From Pedobacter hiemivivus (lineage in GTDB: Bacteria > Bacteroidota > Bacteroidia > Sphingobacteriales > Sphingobacteriaceae): a stretch of DNA of 64,000 nucleotides. How positions within the stretch are numbered: position 1 is the stretch's first letter; each line of letters opens with the position of its first letter. Under the pieces are notes generated by a model. It saw only the letters and a program-made list of their open reading frames with translations, ran no database searches and had not been told where the DNA came from. Shown here in pieces: positions 27,020-37,296 of this stretch. Location of the stretch: the NCBI RefSeq assembly GCF_004331685.1, contig NZ_SJSM01000012.1:62001-126000 (forward strand), written 5' to 3'. The position numbers and the translations under genes are program-made.

Positions 27020-28248
27020 AAAAAACCTCACTATCAATTCTTTTAACCATTTGCGCACTTTTTAGTCAAGCCCAACCCAGTAGTCAACCCGAAGATGTGA
27101 TACGCCGTGTAGCAAATAATGTGATCGACAATACATCATTTCAGTTTAAAAATATAAAAACAGGAGTTAAGTATCCCTCTACAAAAGGGCTGGAAAGTAC
27201 GCCTGATCTGAGGGCTGAAAGTCCTTACAATAAATGGTATTACCCTATGGGGGTATTGGCCATCAGTATGGTACAGCTAAGCAATCTTACCGGCGAAGCC
27301 AAGTATGCTGAATATGCTGCACGTAACTATGATTTTGTATTTAGCAACAGTGCCTACTTTGAAAAGCTTTATAAGGAAAAGCAGAGGACGGAATGGGCGC
27401 CGCTTTTTGCGATGAATGAACTTGATGCCTGCGGAGCAATGGCAGCCGGTTTGGCCGATGTAAATATGACCGAAAAACGTGCAGATTATACGGCATACTT
27501 AAAACGTGCAACTGACTATGTCAGCGCGAAACAACTGAGATTGGCAGATAAAACCTTAGTACGTCCAAGTTCAAGGAAAATGACTTTATGGGCTGATGAC
27601 TTATATATGAGTGTTCCGCTACTGGCACGCATGGGAAAAATTACCGGCGATAAAAAATATTTTGACGATGCCATTATGCAGGTTGATAATTTTAATAGTT
27701 ACCTCTACGATAATGCTACCGGTCTTTATATTCACTGTTATTATGCCGACGTAAATCAGCAAGGTGTAGCGCGTTGGGGCCGTTGCAATGGATGGCTTGC
27801 CTTGGCGCAAACAGATTTAATTGCTGCACTACCTGCAGACCATCCAAAACGTAAACATTTGATTGACCTGCTGTTGCGCCAGATCGTTGGCTTTGCACGT
27901 TACCAAGATGTATCTGGCTTATGGAATCAAGTATTGGACAAAAAAGATTCTTATCTCGAGACTTCAGCTACAGCGATGTTTACCTATGCCGTAGCCAAGG
28001 CTGTAAATGAGGGTTGGATACCTAAATCATACATCAGCATTGCGAAAGAAGGCTGGAAAGGTGTAGCCTCTAAAGTAGACCAACAGGGTGGGATTTTTGA
28101 TATCTGTATTGGTACAGGGATCTCGGATGCGGTGAGTTTTTATTACAAAAGGCCGGTTCCTTATAATGATGTACATGGCATTGGCCCGGTAATTATGGCT
28201 GGAGCCGAAATGGTAAAATACAATAAGGCTAGTAGTCTGGCTAAATAA
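27016..28248 (+). CDS. Unsaturated glycuronyl hydrolase, GH105/GH88 type (first copy)
   Basis: A 410-residue exported protein (signal to about residue 19). The alpha6/alpha6 barrel is evident in YYPMGVLAISMVQL, LWADDLYMSVPLLAR (D194 in WxD is the likely catalytic residue), WGRCNGWLALAQ and SGLWNQVLD. GH105 enzymes hydrate and release unsaturated uronic acid from the non-reducing ends left by polysaccharide lyases, in rhamnogalacturonan or uronyl-capped arabinogalactan. It is coupled to the GH130 gene. No lyase is encoded in the window, so the unsaturated ends must come from elsewhere. Confidence 0.87.
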   Translation: MKKTSLSILLTICALFSQAQPSSQPEDVIRRVANNVIDNTSFQFKNIKTGVKYPSTKGLESTPDLRAESPYNKWYYPMGVLAISMVQLSNLTGEAKYAEYAARNYDFVFSNSAYFEKLYKEKQRTEWAPLFAMNELDACGAMAAGLADVNMTEKRADYTAYLKRATDYVSAKQLRLADKTLVRPSSRKMTLWADDLYMSVPLLARMGKITGDKKYFDDAIMQVDNFNSYLYDNATGLYIHCYYADVNQQGVARWGRCNGWLALAQTDLIAALPADHPKRKHLIDLLLRQIVGFARYQDVSGLWNQVLDKKDSYLETSATAMFTYAVAKAVNEGWIPKSYISIAKEGWKGVASKVDQQGGIFDICIGTGISDAVSFYYKRPVPYNDVHGIGPVIMAGAEMVKYNKASSLAK

Positions 28249-28284
28249 AAATAACCCTATTAGAAATAAATGATCTGAATTATA

Positions 28285-29421
28285 ATGAGAAAAAGAATAT
28301 TTACGTTGAGTTATGGCCTGATCCTGCTTGCAAGTGGCTGTGCTATGAAGAATAAAAGCAATGATAATTTGTTGCCTGATTCAGCGAATTTTAAGCAGGT
28401 GGTAGCAGGGAAGCCAGTCGAATTGTATGTTTTAAAAAATAGCGCAGGTATGTGTGCTGCAATAACCAATTATGGCGGGCGACTGGTTTCACTATTAGTC
28501 CCAGATAAAAAAAAGGATTTAACGAATGTTGTGGTTGGATTTGACAGTCTGTCGGGCTATATCAATAGTGCTGAACCTTATTTTGGGGCAACGATTGGCC
28601 GTTATGGAAACCGAATAGCAAGAGGGAATTTTTCATTGGAGGGGAAGGAGTACCAGTTGTCAGTCAATAATGGACCGAATACTTTACACGGAGGGAAAGC
28701 GGGCTTTCAATACAAAGTATGGGATGCGGTGAAACAAGGTGATTCGGTTTTGACCCTTACTTATCGTTCCGTAAATGGAGAGCAAGGCTTCCCGGGTAAT
28801 TTACAGGCAAGCGTGACTTATACGCTAACCAGCGACAATCGTTTGAAATTAGATTACCGTGCGGTAACTGACCAGACCACAGTACTGAACCTGACCAATC
28901 ACGCTTTCTTCAACCTAAACGGAGAGGGATCAGGAACTATTAACCATCATTTATTGAGAATTAACGCCTCACGTTACACTCCTGTGGATGCTACTTTAAT
29001 TCCTACCGGGCAATTGGAGCCGGTAAAGGATACTCCATTTGACTTTAGCACTCCTGTTACCATTGGCGAGCGTGTGGATATCAAAAATGAACAACTTCGT
29101 TTTGGTAAAGGCTACGATCATAATTATGTATTGAATGCTTCCGGGCTGGATGTGCTCGCTGCCGAAGTTGAAGGAGAAAAAACTGGGATTGTGATGCGGG
29201 TTTATACCACAGAGCCCGGTCTTCAATTTTATGGAGGCAATTTTATGCAAGGCAAGAACAAGCTACGTAAAGGAATGGATGATTTCAGAACTGCATTTTG
29301 CCTGGAAACACAACATTTTCCTGATAGTCCTAACCAGCCTACTTTCCCAACAACAATTTTAAAGCCTGGACAAGTGTATGAAAGCCATTCGGTGTATGCG
29401 TTTTCTGTCCCTGAGAATTGA
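28285..29421 (+). CDS. Aldose 1-epimerase (galactose mutarotase) lipoprotein
   Basis: A 378-residue mutarotase with a lipobox (LLASGCAMK). Family motifs are clear: TNYGGRLVSLLVPD, RYGNRIARG, NGPNTLHGG, the catalytic histidine in NHAFFNLNG and the catalytic glutamate in CLETQHFPDSPNQP. It interconverts alpha and beta anomers of free sugars, here in the periplasm, and would speed uptake of sugars freed by the PUL enzymes. It is the last gene of the unit starting at 24254. Confidence 0.92.
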   Translation: MRKRIFTLSYGLILLASGCAMKNKSNDNLLPDSANFKQVVAGKPVELYVLKNSAGMCAAITNYGGRLVSLLVPDKKKDLTNVVVGFDSLSGYINSAEPYFGATIGRYGNRIARGNFSLEGKEYQLSVNNGPNTLHGGKAGFQYKVWDAVKQGDSVLTLTYRSVNGEQGFPGNLQASVTYTLTSDNRLKLDYRAVTDQTTVLNLTNHAFFNLNGEGSGTINHHLLRINASRYTPVDATLIPTGQLEPVKDTPFDFSTPVTIGERVDIKNEQLRFGKGYDHNYVLNASGLDVLAAEVEGEKTGIVMRVYTTEPGLQFYGGNFMQGKNKLRKGMDDFRTAFCLETQHFPDSPNQPTFPTTILKPGQVYESHSVYAFSVPEN

Positions 29422-29439
29422 ATCTCTATCTCCTAAAAA

Positions 29440-29496
29440 TTGAGATAATTCGACAAAAAGTTGAACAAATTATGTAAATCATAATCGTTTAATTTG
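29440..29496 (+). promoter_or_regulatory. Putative HTCS operator and promoter, copy C
   Basis: Consensus TTGAGAYAAWTCGACAAAAA at 29440-29459 and TTAATTTG at 29489-29496, with the same 49-nt offset as in copies A and B. AACCAAATATAAACCA follows at 29507-29522. The first gene starts only at 29715, leaving a leader of about 200 nt in which I see no gene. This copy would drive the long operon to 49192. Confidence 0.78.
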
Positions 29497-29714
29497 ATTA
29501 TTAATCAACCAAATATAAACCAATAACCACCATTCTATGAACAAAGATTTACATTTCTGCAAAGCCAATTGCTTAGGTTAAACTAACCATTAAACATTAT
29601 TTTTTTACCCAGTATATTTTCTCAGGACAGTTTTCTGAACTACCCGGGTTTAAACCGTATCGCATAAAAAACAAGTGTATGTAACCCGACGCTCGTCGGA
29701 TAAAAGCAATTTAT

Positions 29715-31094
29715 ATGAAAATAAAAAACAATGTTAGGCACTGGCAAATCCATTGGATGTTGCTTGGGTTGATTGTGCTATGCTTAACGCATTGTAAACA
29801 AGATGAAGTAAAGCAAGAAGCCAAGTACGATCCCTCTAAACCGTTAGAGGTCACAGATTTTTACCCTAAAGAGGGCGGAGCAGGAAACAATATGGTTATT
29901 TACGGGGAGAATTTTGGCAGTGACCCATCCAAGATCAAAGTAATGATTGGTGGAAAAGTTGCCGTAGTAGTGGGTGTCAAGAATAACAGCTTATATTGCC
30001 TCATTCCGGCGCAAGCTTACGACGGAGATATTAAGGTATCCGTTGTTGACGGTAACAACAATGAGATCGCCAATGCTGCAGCCAAAGAGGTGCTGTCCTA
30101 TACCAGGAAATGGCTGGCCTCGACATTTCTCGGGAAGTATTACGAAGTTGGTTCCGCTTTTCAGGAAAAAGAAGGTCCGTTTGAGGACTGTGGAGCATTT
30201 AAAGGTATACAGTGGTTATCCTTTGATCCTAAAAATCCCAACCATCTTTATTTTACAGCCGGTGGCAGTAGTAGTCGGTTGATTGATTTCGAAAACAAAT
30301 ATGTAAGTTATTTTAGAACGGGTCTTGACGATGCATCTGTGATGACCTGGAAGATTGATGGGAATCAGGATATGCTTGTCTCGCACAACCATGCCAGTGA
30401 TACCAAATACGGTAACTATATATTTAGCAGGCAATCGAACTTTGTTCAGAAGCAAGCTATTGAAGTGTACTCCCGTGGAGTGCGAGGAACATTAATTCAT
30501 CCGCAAAATGGAGAATTGTATTATTCCAGATTCAGAGCAGGGGATGTTCGAAGGTATGACTTTAATACCAAGGAAGATAAACTGGTATTTACAAATCCAT
30601 ATAGTGGTATTGCCATTTACATGGTGATGCATCCCACTGGGGATTATGCTTATCTACTGGAGTATGATAAGCACTACATCATGCGTACCGACTACGATCG
30701 GGTCAACAAAACCTTTAAAATTCCATACACAATTTGTGGGGAGGCAGGTACTACAGGCTATGCAGATGGAATTGGAACGAATGCAAGGTTAAATTTTCCT
30801 GTACAGGGTGTATTTGTTAAAAATCCGGATTATGAAGCGTCGGGAGGAGATCAGTATGATTTTTATTTCTGCGACAAGAGTAATCATGCTATCCGTACGC
30901 TCACGCCACAGGGGAGAGTAGGTACATTCGCCGGACGTGGAAATAATGGTACAAGCGGATATGCTAACGGTGATTTACGTACTGAGGCTCGTTTCAATAG
31001 TCCGCAGGCAATTGCGTATGATGAGCTGAAGAAATGTTTTTATATCGGTGACGCCGGCAATTGGCTGATTCGCAAAATAGCAAAAGAAGAATAG
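29715..31094 (+). CDS. IPT/TIG and NHL-repeat surface lipoprotein
   Basis: A 459-residue lipoprotein (lipobox LCLTHC, C27). Residues about 45-130 form an IPT/TIG Ig-like domain (VTDFYPKEGGAGNNMVIYGENFG). The remainder is a beta-propeller with NHL-type repeats (GTNARLNFPVQGVF, NHAIRTLTPQGRVGTFAGRG, ARFNSPQAIAYDELKK, GNWLIRKI). Proteins of this layout commonly sit next to SusC/SusD and act as surface glycan-binding proteins. It opens the largest operon, 24 bp before SusC. Confidence 0.86.
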   Translation: MKIKNNVRHWQIHWMLLGLIVLCLTHCKQDEVKQEAKYDPSKPLEVTDFYPKEGGAGNNMVIYGENFGSDPSKIKVMIGGKVAVVVGVKNNSLYCLIPAQAYDGDIKVSVVDGNNNEIANAAAKEVLSYTRKWLASTFLGKYYEVGSAFQEKEGPFEDCGAFKGIQWLSFDPKNPNHLYFTAGGSSSRLIDFENKYVSYFRTGLDDASVMTWKIDGNQDMLVSHNHASDTKYGNYIFSRQSNFVQKQAIEVYSRGVRGTLIHPQNGELYYSRFRAGDVRRYDFNTKEDKLVFTNPYSGIAIYMVMHPTGDYAYLLEYDKHYIMRTDYDRVNKTFKIPYTICGEAGTTGYADGIGTNARLNFPVQGVFVKNPDYEASGGDQYDFYFCDKSNHAIRTLTPQGRVGTFAGRGNNGTSGYANGDLRTEARFNSPQAIAYDELKKCFYIGDAGNWLIRKIAKEE

Positions 31095-31118
31095 AAAACT
31101 AACACTCAAATATAAAAG

Positions 31119-34100
31119 ATGAAATTTATTTTACTAACATGCATAGTCTTGATTGGGATGTTCTTTAACGTTCGGGCCCAGGAGGAGATAACTGTGAAAG
31201 GAGTTGTTCTCGATGAGCAAAATTTACCCCTTATAGGTGTAAGTATAGCTGTGAGCAATATGCCCGGATTGGGAACCACTACTGTGACCGATGGAAAATA
31301 CAGCATAAAAATGCGTCCTTTTCAAACTTTGATCTTCAGCTATATTGGTTATCAGAAGAAAGAGGTATTGGTGAAAGACCAGCGTACCATCAATGTCACC
31401 ATGAAAGAAAATGACGACAGTAAGCTTAATGAAGTCGTTATTACCGCAACTGGCGCGGTGAAAAGGATTGCTGTGACGGGTGCGATCACAACAGTAGATG
31501 TGGAACGATTGAAGTCAAATCCCTCTACTTCTATGGCAGATGCCCTAGCGGGCGTCGTGCCTGGTATCCAGGCCATGCAAAGCTCTGGCAGGCCGGGCAG
31601 TGTGTCGGAATTCTGGATCAGGAGTATATCTACATTCGGGGCAAACAATTCTGCATTGGTATTGATAGACGGCTTTGAACGGGATATGAATGAAATCAAT
31701 GTGGAGGATGTTGCATCATTTTCAGTGCTGAAAGATGCTTCGGCAACGGCTATTTATGGTAGCAGAGGCGCGAATGGGGTTATTTTGATCACAACAAAAA
31801 GAGGTAAGGATGGCAAAGTCGAGATCAATACGAAAATAGAAGGATTTTACAATACCGCTACTAAACTTCCTGATTTTGCAGATGGATACACCTATGCTTC
31901 ACTCGCCAACGAAGCCAAGACTACCCGAAATTTGCAACCACTCTACTCCGGTTCAGAAATGGAAATACTGCGTCTAGGCTTGGATCCTGATCTTTTTCCC
32001 AACGTGGACTGGATGGATGTTTTGCTTCGCGACGGAGCAAAGAGCCAACGTAGTATACTGAATTTAAGCGGGGGTGGAAAAACAGCACGTTATTTTGTAT
32101 CTGGAGGGTATCAGAACCAACAGGGGATGTACAAAGTGGATGAGGCATTGGGTGATTACAATACCAATACCAATTTTAAAAAGTACACCTATCGTTTAAA
32201 CGTGGATATGGACATCACCAAATCTACGCTATTAAAGGTGGGCGTTTCTGGGTCCTTGAGGCAGCAGAATGATCCGGGAGTCGGAACAGCGGCCATCTGG
32301 ACGACACTCATGGGCTATAACCCAATCATGATGCCGATGCAATATTCGAATGGGAAAATCCCCTCATGGACAGGAAAAGATGACAACCTCAATCCCTGGG
32401 TACAAGGAACCATGACTGGATACAACGAAAGCTGGACAAATAATATTCAGACCACATTAAACTTAGAACAGAAACTGGATTTTATCACTAACGGACTTAC
32501 CTTTATTGGAAGGTATGGATATGATACCAATAATGACAATTACGTTAAGCGATTCAAGCGTCCCGAATTGTGGAATGCAGCCCGTTATCGTAATGCAGAT
32601 GGGACATTGGTTTACACCCGGGTAGCCGAAGAACAAAAAATGACCCAAACTTCTGGCTCGGACGGCGATCGCAGGGATTTCTTTGAATGGGATCTCTTGT
32701 ACAACAAAGATTTAGGAAATCACCATTTTGGAGCGATTACAAAATATACACAGTCGTCTAAAGTGTTTACCCAGAATATTGGCACAGATCTTAAAAATGG
32801 AATAGCCCGTCGGAACCAGGGCATTGCAGGGCGAGTGAATTACAATTGGAACAACCGGTATTATATCGACTTTAACTTCGGTTATACGGGTTCGGAGAAT
32901 TTCCATAAAGATTACCGATTCGGATTCTTTCCAGCCATTTCAGGTGCCTGGAATATCGGTGAGGAGCCTTTCCTCAAAAAACTGAAATGGGTAAATATGT
33001 TTAAAGTGCGTTATTCGTATGGAAAGGCCGGAAATGACAATATGGGGGACATCAGATTCCCTTATTTGTACACCATTGAACAAATGACTGGTGGAGGATA
33101 TAATTTCGGTGGTTATGACAGTAATAATCCATGGAATGGAATCCGCTATTCTTCCATAGCATCTCCAAATGTTACCTGGGAAATTGCGACTAAACAGGAT
33201 CTCGGACTAGATTATTCCTTTTTTGGCGATAAGGTCAATGGTGCTTTCGACCTCTTTAGTGAACGTCGGGAGGGAATTTACATGCGGCGTGAATATCTTC
33301 CAGGATTCGCTGGACTAGAAAGTGATCCTTCGGCCAACGTGGGTATTGTAAAAGTACGTGGATTCGATGGAAATATTGCGGTCACTCAGAAGCTTTTTAA
33401 TGTGGATCTAACTTTCCGCGCAAATGTTACCTATAGTAAAAATGAGATCATTGAACGCGATGAAGAAAACACAATTTATGAATATAGACTACAAGAAGGC
33501 CATCGCATTAATCAAGCGAGAGGATTGGTTTCTTTAGGTTTATTCAAAGATTATGATGATATCAGAAATAGTCCGCAGCAGACCTTTGGTACGGTTATGC
33601 CAGGCGACATCAAATACAAAGATGTAAATGGTGACGGTAAGGTAGATGGAACAGATGTTGTAGCGATAGGAGCAACAACCAGACCAAATTTAACCTATGG
33701 ATTTGGTCTTTCTGCCCGCTGGAAAGGGTTGGACATCAACATGCATTTTCAAGGCGTAGGCAAGTCAAGTTATTTTATCAGTGGCAGTTCAGTTTTTATG
33801 TTCTCAGGTGGAGATGGATGGGGGAATGTATTGACTTCGCTCGCGAACAGTAACCGTTGGATTCTTGGCACAAACGAGGATCCGAATGCCGAGTATCCAC
33901 GACTGACCTATGGAAACAATAGTAACAATTATCAGAGATCTTCATTCTGGCTTAGGGACGGATCATATCTGCGTTTGAAAACATTAGATATTGGTTATCA
34001 GATCCCGAAATCATTGGTGAATAGGGTCCGGATAAGCAATGCCCGTATATTTTTTGTCGGCACCAATCTGTACACATTTTCGAAATTTAAGTTATGGGAT

Positions 34101-34178
34101 CCGGAGTTGGGAAATCCAGACGGAAAAGTTTATCCGCTGAGCAGAACCTTTTCATTAGGATTATCTGTCGGTTTATAA
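31119..34178 (+). CDS. SusC/RagA TonB-linked outer-membrane protein (PUL pair 1)
   Basis: A 1019-residue transporter. The signal peptide (to about residue 20) leads straight into the carboxypeptidase-like regulatory domain (VKGVVLDEQNLPLIGVSI, FSYIGYQKKEV, about 23-100), then the plug with SVLKDASATAIYGSRGANG and the barrel ending LGLSVGL. It has no STN domain, as expected for an HTCS-controlled rather than sigma-controlled system. It imports oligosaccharides through the outer membrane with the SusD 11 bp downstream, powered by TonB. Confidence 0.95.
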   Translation: MKFILLTCIVLIGMFFNVRAQEEITVKGVVLDEQNLPLIGVSIAVSNMPGLGTTTVTDGKYSIKMRPFQTLIFSYIGYQKKEVLVKDQRTINVTMKENDDSKLNEVVITATGAVKRIAVTGAITTVDVERLKSNPSTSMADALAGVVPGIQAMQSSGRPGSVSEFWIRSISTFGANNSALVLIDGFERDMNEINVEDVASFSVLKDASATAIYGSRGANGVILITTKRGKDGKVEINTKIEGFYNTATKLPDFADGYTYASLANEAKTTRNLQPLYSGSEMEILRLGLDPDLFPNVDWMDVLLRDGAKSQRSILNLSGGGKTARYFVSGGYQNQQGMYKVDEALGDYNTNTNFKKYTYRLNVDMDITKSTLLKVGVSGSLRQQNDPGVGTAAIWTTLMGYNPIMMPMQYSNGKIPSWTGKDDNLNPWVQGTMTGYNESWTNNIQTTLNLEQKLDFITNGLTFIGRYGYDTNNDNYVKRFKRPELWNAARYRNADGTLVYTRVAEEQKMTQTSGSDGDRRDFFEWDLLYNKDLGNHHFGAITKYTQSSKVFTQNIGTDLKNGIARRNQGIAGRVNYNWNNRYYIDFNFGYTGSENFHKDYRFGFFPAISGAWNIGEEPFLKKLKWVNMFKVRYSYGKAGNDNMGDIRFPYLYTIEQMTGGGYNFGGYDSNNPWNGIRYSSIASPNVTWEIATKQDLGLDYSFFGDKVNGAFDLFSERREGIYMRREYLPGFAGLESDPSANVGIVKVRGFDGNIAVTQKLFNVDLTFRANVTYSKNEIIERDEENTIYEYRLQEGHRINQARGLVSLGLFKDYDDIRNSPQQTFGTVMPGDIKYKDVNGDGKVDGTDVVAIGATTRPNLTYGFGLSARWKGLDINMHFQGVGKSSYFISGSSVFMFSGGDGWGNVLTSLANSNRWILGTNEDPNAEYPRLTYGNNSNNYQRSSFWLRDGSYLRLKTLDIGYQIPKSLVNRVRISNARIFFVGTNLYTFSKFKLWDPELGNPDGKVYPLSRTFSLGLSVGL

Positions 34179-34189
34179 GAAAAAGAAAT

Positions 34190-36268
34190 ATGAAAAAAAT
34201 AGCTATAATTTTAATCTTTGCGGCATCTGTTTTGGTGATTGGCGGGTGTAAAAAATACCTGGATTCGGATTATCTGTTCGATGAACGAATGACCACGGAG
34301 GATGTATTTAGCAATTCCGACTATGCTAACAGATGGTTGGCACGTGCGTATTATTTTTTGGGAACCAACGTGATGCAAGATGTTGCCAGTAAAAAGGTGA
34401 TACCTTTTAATTTCGCTGATGATATGTTTTACGGAGATGAAAACGATGAGTATAAACGTTGGAAAAATGGACAGTACACTGAAGATGGTCTGGATGGTGA
34501 AAGCAAAACAATCTGGGTAACTGGATATCAGGGAATCCGGCAAGCCTCAATTTTCCTGAATAATATCGATATCAATAAACAGTTTACCGCACAGGAAATT
34601 GGAGATCTTAAAGGACAGGCCCGTTTTTTAAGAGCTTACTTTTATTGGATTCTTCTCCGTACCTATGGTCCGGTACCTCTAATTCCAGACGAAGGTATTG
34701 ACTATACCAAAGAGTATGATGAAATTGCGCAGGCCAGAAATACTTATGCGGAATGCGCAGATTATATTTCTAATGAGCTTGTGGAGGCTGCGAAAGTTCT
34801 TCCACTTCAAAATGGGATACAGCAGCTTGCCCGACCTACACGTGGTGCTGCATTGGCCCTTCGGGCTAAAGTATTGCTGTATGCTGCTAGCCCCTTAGCC
34901 AATGGTAAAGCGCCAGCTGAGGTAGCTGCTTTAATGGTGAATAAAGATAAAAAACCGCTACTCTCGCTAACTTATGATGAATCTAAATGGGCCAGGGCAG
35001 CAGCTGCGGCAAAGGATGTTATAGACCTTGGACAATATCAATTGTTCGTGGCTTATAAAAAGACTGTTGGCGATATCGCCTACCCTGCAACCGTTACGCC
35101 TCCTTCAGACAATAACTTTTCAAACAGCAACTGGCCCGCCGGTTGGAAAGATATAGACCCGTTTGAATCGTATCGCTCCGTATTTAATGGTGCAGTTTCC
35201 GCTTCTGAAAATCGTGAACTTATTTTTACGCGTGGCAGAAATCAGGGTAGCGAATTTATTGGCAATATGGTGGTACATCAATTACCCCGGTTGGAAGGAA
35301 AAGGCTATAATTCTCATGGTATGACGTTAAAACAGGCTGATGCGTATTATATGAACGATGGTACTGATATCCCTGGAATGAACAGCATGTATGCTGGACG
35401 CCCCGGTTATCAAGACAGGTATAACACACAACAGCGTGCAGCAGGTTTTGTACAGACAGCTGAATCGGCAAATTATCCGGAATTGGGTGCATTGGCTGCT
35501 GGTGTAAGTAAACAATTTGCAAAGCGTGAACCTCGCTTCTATGCTTCAGTTTCCTACAATGGTTCGACCTGGAATTTGCTGAATGCAGAAGTGACAAAAG
35601 ATGAAAAACCTAATGTGCAGATATTTTATTACCGCGGTGATCCCAATGGCTATAAAAATACTACATACTGGACGCGTACAGGGATCGGCATTAAAAAGTA
35701 TGTTCATCCTGACGATATCAGTAATGTGATACTTACTCCGCTTGACCAAAGTCGCATCAAAGATAAAGTTGATCCGGCAATCCGATATGCAGAAATCCTG
35801 CTGATTTATGCGGAAGCTTTAAATGAGTTGAACGGATCATACTCCATCCCTTCCTGGGACGGTAAAGCAACGCATACGATGGGTCGGAATATTTCGGAAA
35901 TAAAAAGAGGGATCCAGCCAATTCGGATCAGAGCAGGATTAGCCGACTATGCGAATGATGTGTATGCTGATGCGACAAAATTCCGGGTTAAACTAAAAAG
36001 AGAACGTCAGATTGAATTATTTGCTGAGGGGCACCGATATTTTGATCTGCGTCGCTGGACAGACGCTCCGGGAGAGGAATCTGCTCCCGTTTATGGATAT
36101 AATGCTTATGCGACAAAAACGCAGGCAGACCTGTTCCATACCCCGGTTGAAACCCCGTCCTTGCCATCAATATTTACCCTAAAAATGTGGTTCTGGCCGA
36201 TTCATTTTGATGAGCTCAGACGTAACAAATTTTTAGTGCAGAATCCGGGCTGGACAAATCCTGAATAG
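34190..36268 (+). CDS. SusD/RagB family glycan-binding lipoprotein (PUL pair 1)
   Basis: A 692-residue SusD-like lipoprotein; ATG 34190 gives a proper signal peptide and lipobox (LVIGGCKKYLDSD), whereas the longer frame back to 34094 overlaps SusC. Family segments include GQARFLRAYFYWILLRTYGPVPLIP, PAIRYAEILLIYAEALNE and KRERQIELFAEGHRYFDLRRW. It is longer than the usual 500-600 residues, with inserts in the middle. It captures the glycan at the surface for the upstream SusC. Confidence 0.94.
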   Translation: MKKIAIILIFAASVLVIGGCKKYLDSDYLFDERMTTEDVFSNSDYANRWLARAYYFLGTNVMQDVASKKVIPFNFADDMFYGDENDEYKRWKNGQYTEDGLDGESKTIWVTGYQGIRQASIFLNNIDINKQFTAQEIGDLKGQARFLRAYFYWILLRTYGPVPLIPDEGIDYTKEYDEIAQARNTYAECADYISNELVEAAKVLPLQNGIQQLARPTRGAALALRAKVLLYAASPLANGKAPAEVAALMVNKDKKPLLSLTYDESKWARAAAAAKDVIDLGQYQLFVAYKKTVGDIAYPATVTPPSDNNFSNSNWPAGWKDIDPFESYRSVFNGAVSASENRELIFTRGRNQGSEFIGNMVVHQLPRLEGKGYNSHGMTLKQADAYYMNDGTDIPGMNSMYAGRPGYQDRYNTQQRAAGFVQTAESANYPELGALAAGVSKQFAKREPRFYASVSYNGSTWNLLNAEVTKDEKPNVQIFYYRGDPNGYKNTTYWTRTGIGIKKYVHPDDISNVILTPLDQSRIKDKVDPAIRYAEILLIYAEALNELNGSYSIPSWDGKATHTMGRNISEIKRGIQPIRIRAGLADYANDVYADATKFRVKLKRERQIELFAEGHRYFDLRRWTDAPGEESAPVYGYNAYATKTQADLFHTPVETPSLPSIFTLKMWFWPIHFDELRRNKFLVQNPGWTNPE

Positions 36269-36287
36269 TTTATTTTAATTAGCAACA

Positions 36288-37295
36288 ATGAAAAAGAAAT
36301 TATATATATTATTTTTAATGTTAACAACGGCAAGCTGTTTTGTTTCATGTAAAAATGAGTGGGAGGAGGAACAATTCACCCAAATGGCCTCCTTTAAATC
36401 AATAGTTACAGGTCAGGGCGTGTCCTGGAGTTATTTACGTTACAATGCTAACGGTGTAGTGCGATACAATCTTCCAATTGTGATCAGTGGGTCTACTCCA
36501 AATAATAAAGCGCGGACCATACACATCGGTTTGGATCCAGACACACTTGCGAGATTAAACCAGGAGCAATACGGCCATCGTCAGGAATTGTATTTTAGAC
36601 AATTAGATCCAAAATATTATAATCTTCCTACCACGATTACGGTTCCTGAGGGTGTCAGTACAATCTCATTACCCATAGATTTTAAAATGGGCGACCTGGA
36701 TCAGTCTGATAAGTGGGTATTACCCTTGCAGATTTTAGATGATCCATCTTATGACTACAAAGCAAATCCGAACAAAAGCTATCGTAGAGCAATGTTGCGT
36801 GTTATGCCATTTAATAATTATTCCGGGGAGTATGGTGGTACTTTATATAAGATCTTTCTTGATGGTGATACGGAGCCACTAACACTGAACAAACATCGCA
36901 CGTATGTAGCGGATGACAAAACGATATTTCTATACGCCGGGACCCGGGATATTGATTATTTGGACCGTAAGAATTACAAAGTACTGATGAAGTTTACTGA
37001 TGAGAACATAGATGTTCAGAATCGGAAGAAAAAACTGGAAGTTTGGAGTGACAATTTGGCAAATAATAAGTTTAAGCTAGGGACGTCCCAGTCTTATTAT
37101 ACAATTGACGAAGAAATGGATGCGAAACTTCCTTATATGAAACATATCTATATCACATTATTTTTGTCATACGAGTTTGAGGATTATACAACAATTCCAG
37201 GACAGCGTTTGAAATACAAGGTGGAAGGAACATTGTCTATGCAACGCGACCTGAATACATTGATACCTAATGAGGATCAGCAAGTTCAATGGTAA
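36288..37295 (+). CDS. DUF1735/DUF4973-type surface lipoprotein
   Basis: A 335-residue lipoprotein (lipobox near CFVSCKNEWEEEQF). The N-terminal half (YNLPIVISGSTPN, RQLDPKYYNLPTTITVPEGVSTISLPIDFK) resembles DUF1735; the C-terminal half (YSGEYGGTLYKIF, TIFLYAGTRD) resembles DUF4973. Such proteins follow SusD in many PULs and are thought to be surface glycan-binding proteins. It is 1 bp from the next GH43 gene. Confidence 0.78.
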   Translation: MKKKLYILFLMLTTASCFVSCKNEWEEEQFTQMASFKSIVTGQGVSWSYLRYNANGVVRYNLPIVISGSTPNNKARTIHIGLDPDTLARLNQEQYGHRQELYFRQLDPKYYNLPTTITVPEGVSTISLPIDFKMGDLDQSDKWVLPLQILDDPSYDYKANPNKSYRRAMLRVMPFNNYSGEYGGTLYKIFLDGDTEPLTLNKHRTYVADDKTIFLYAGTRDIDYLDRKNYKVLMKFTDENIDVQNRKKKLEVWSDNLANNKFKLGTSQSYYTIDEEMDAKLPYMKHIYITLFLSYEFEDYTTIPGQRLKYKVEGTLSMQRDLNTLIPNEDQQVQW

Positions 37296-37296
37296 T

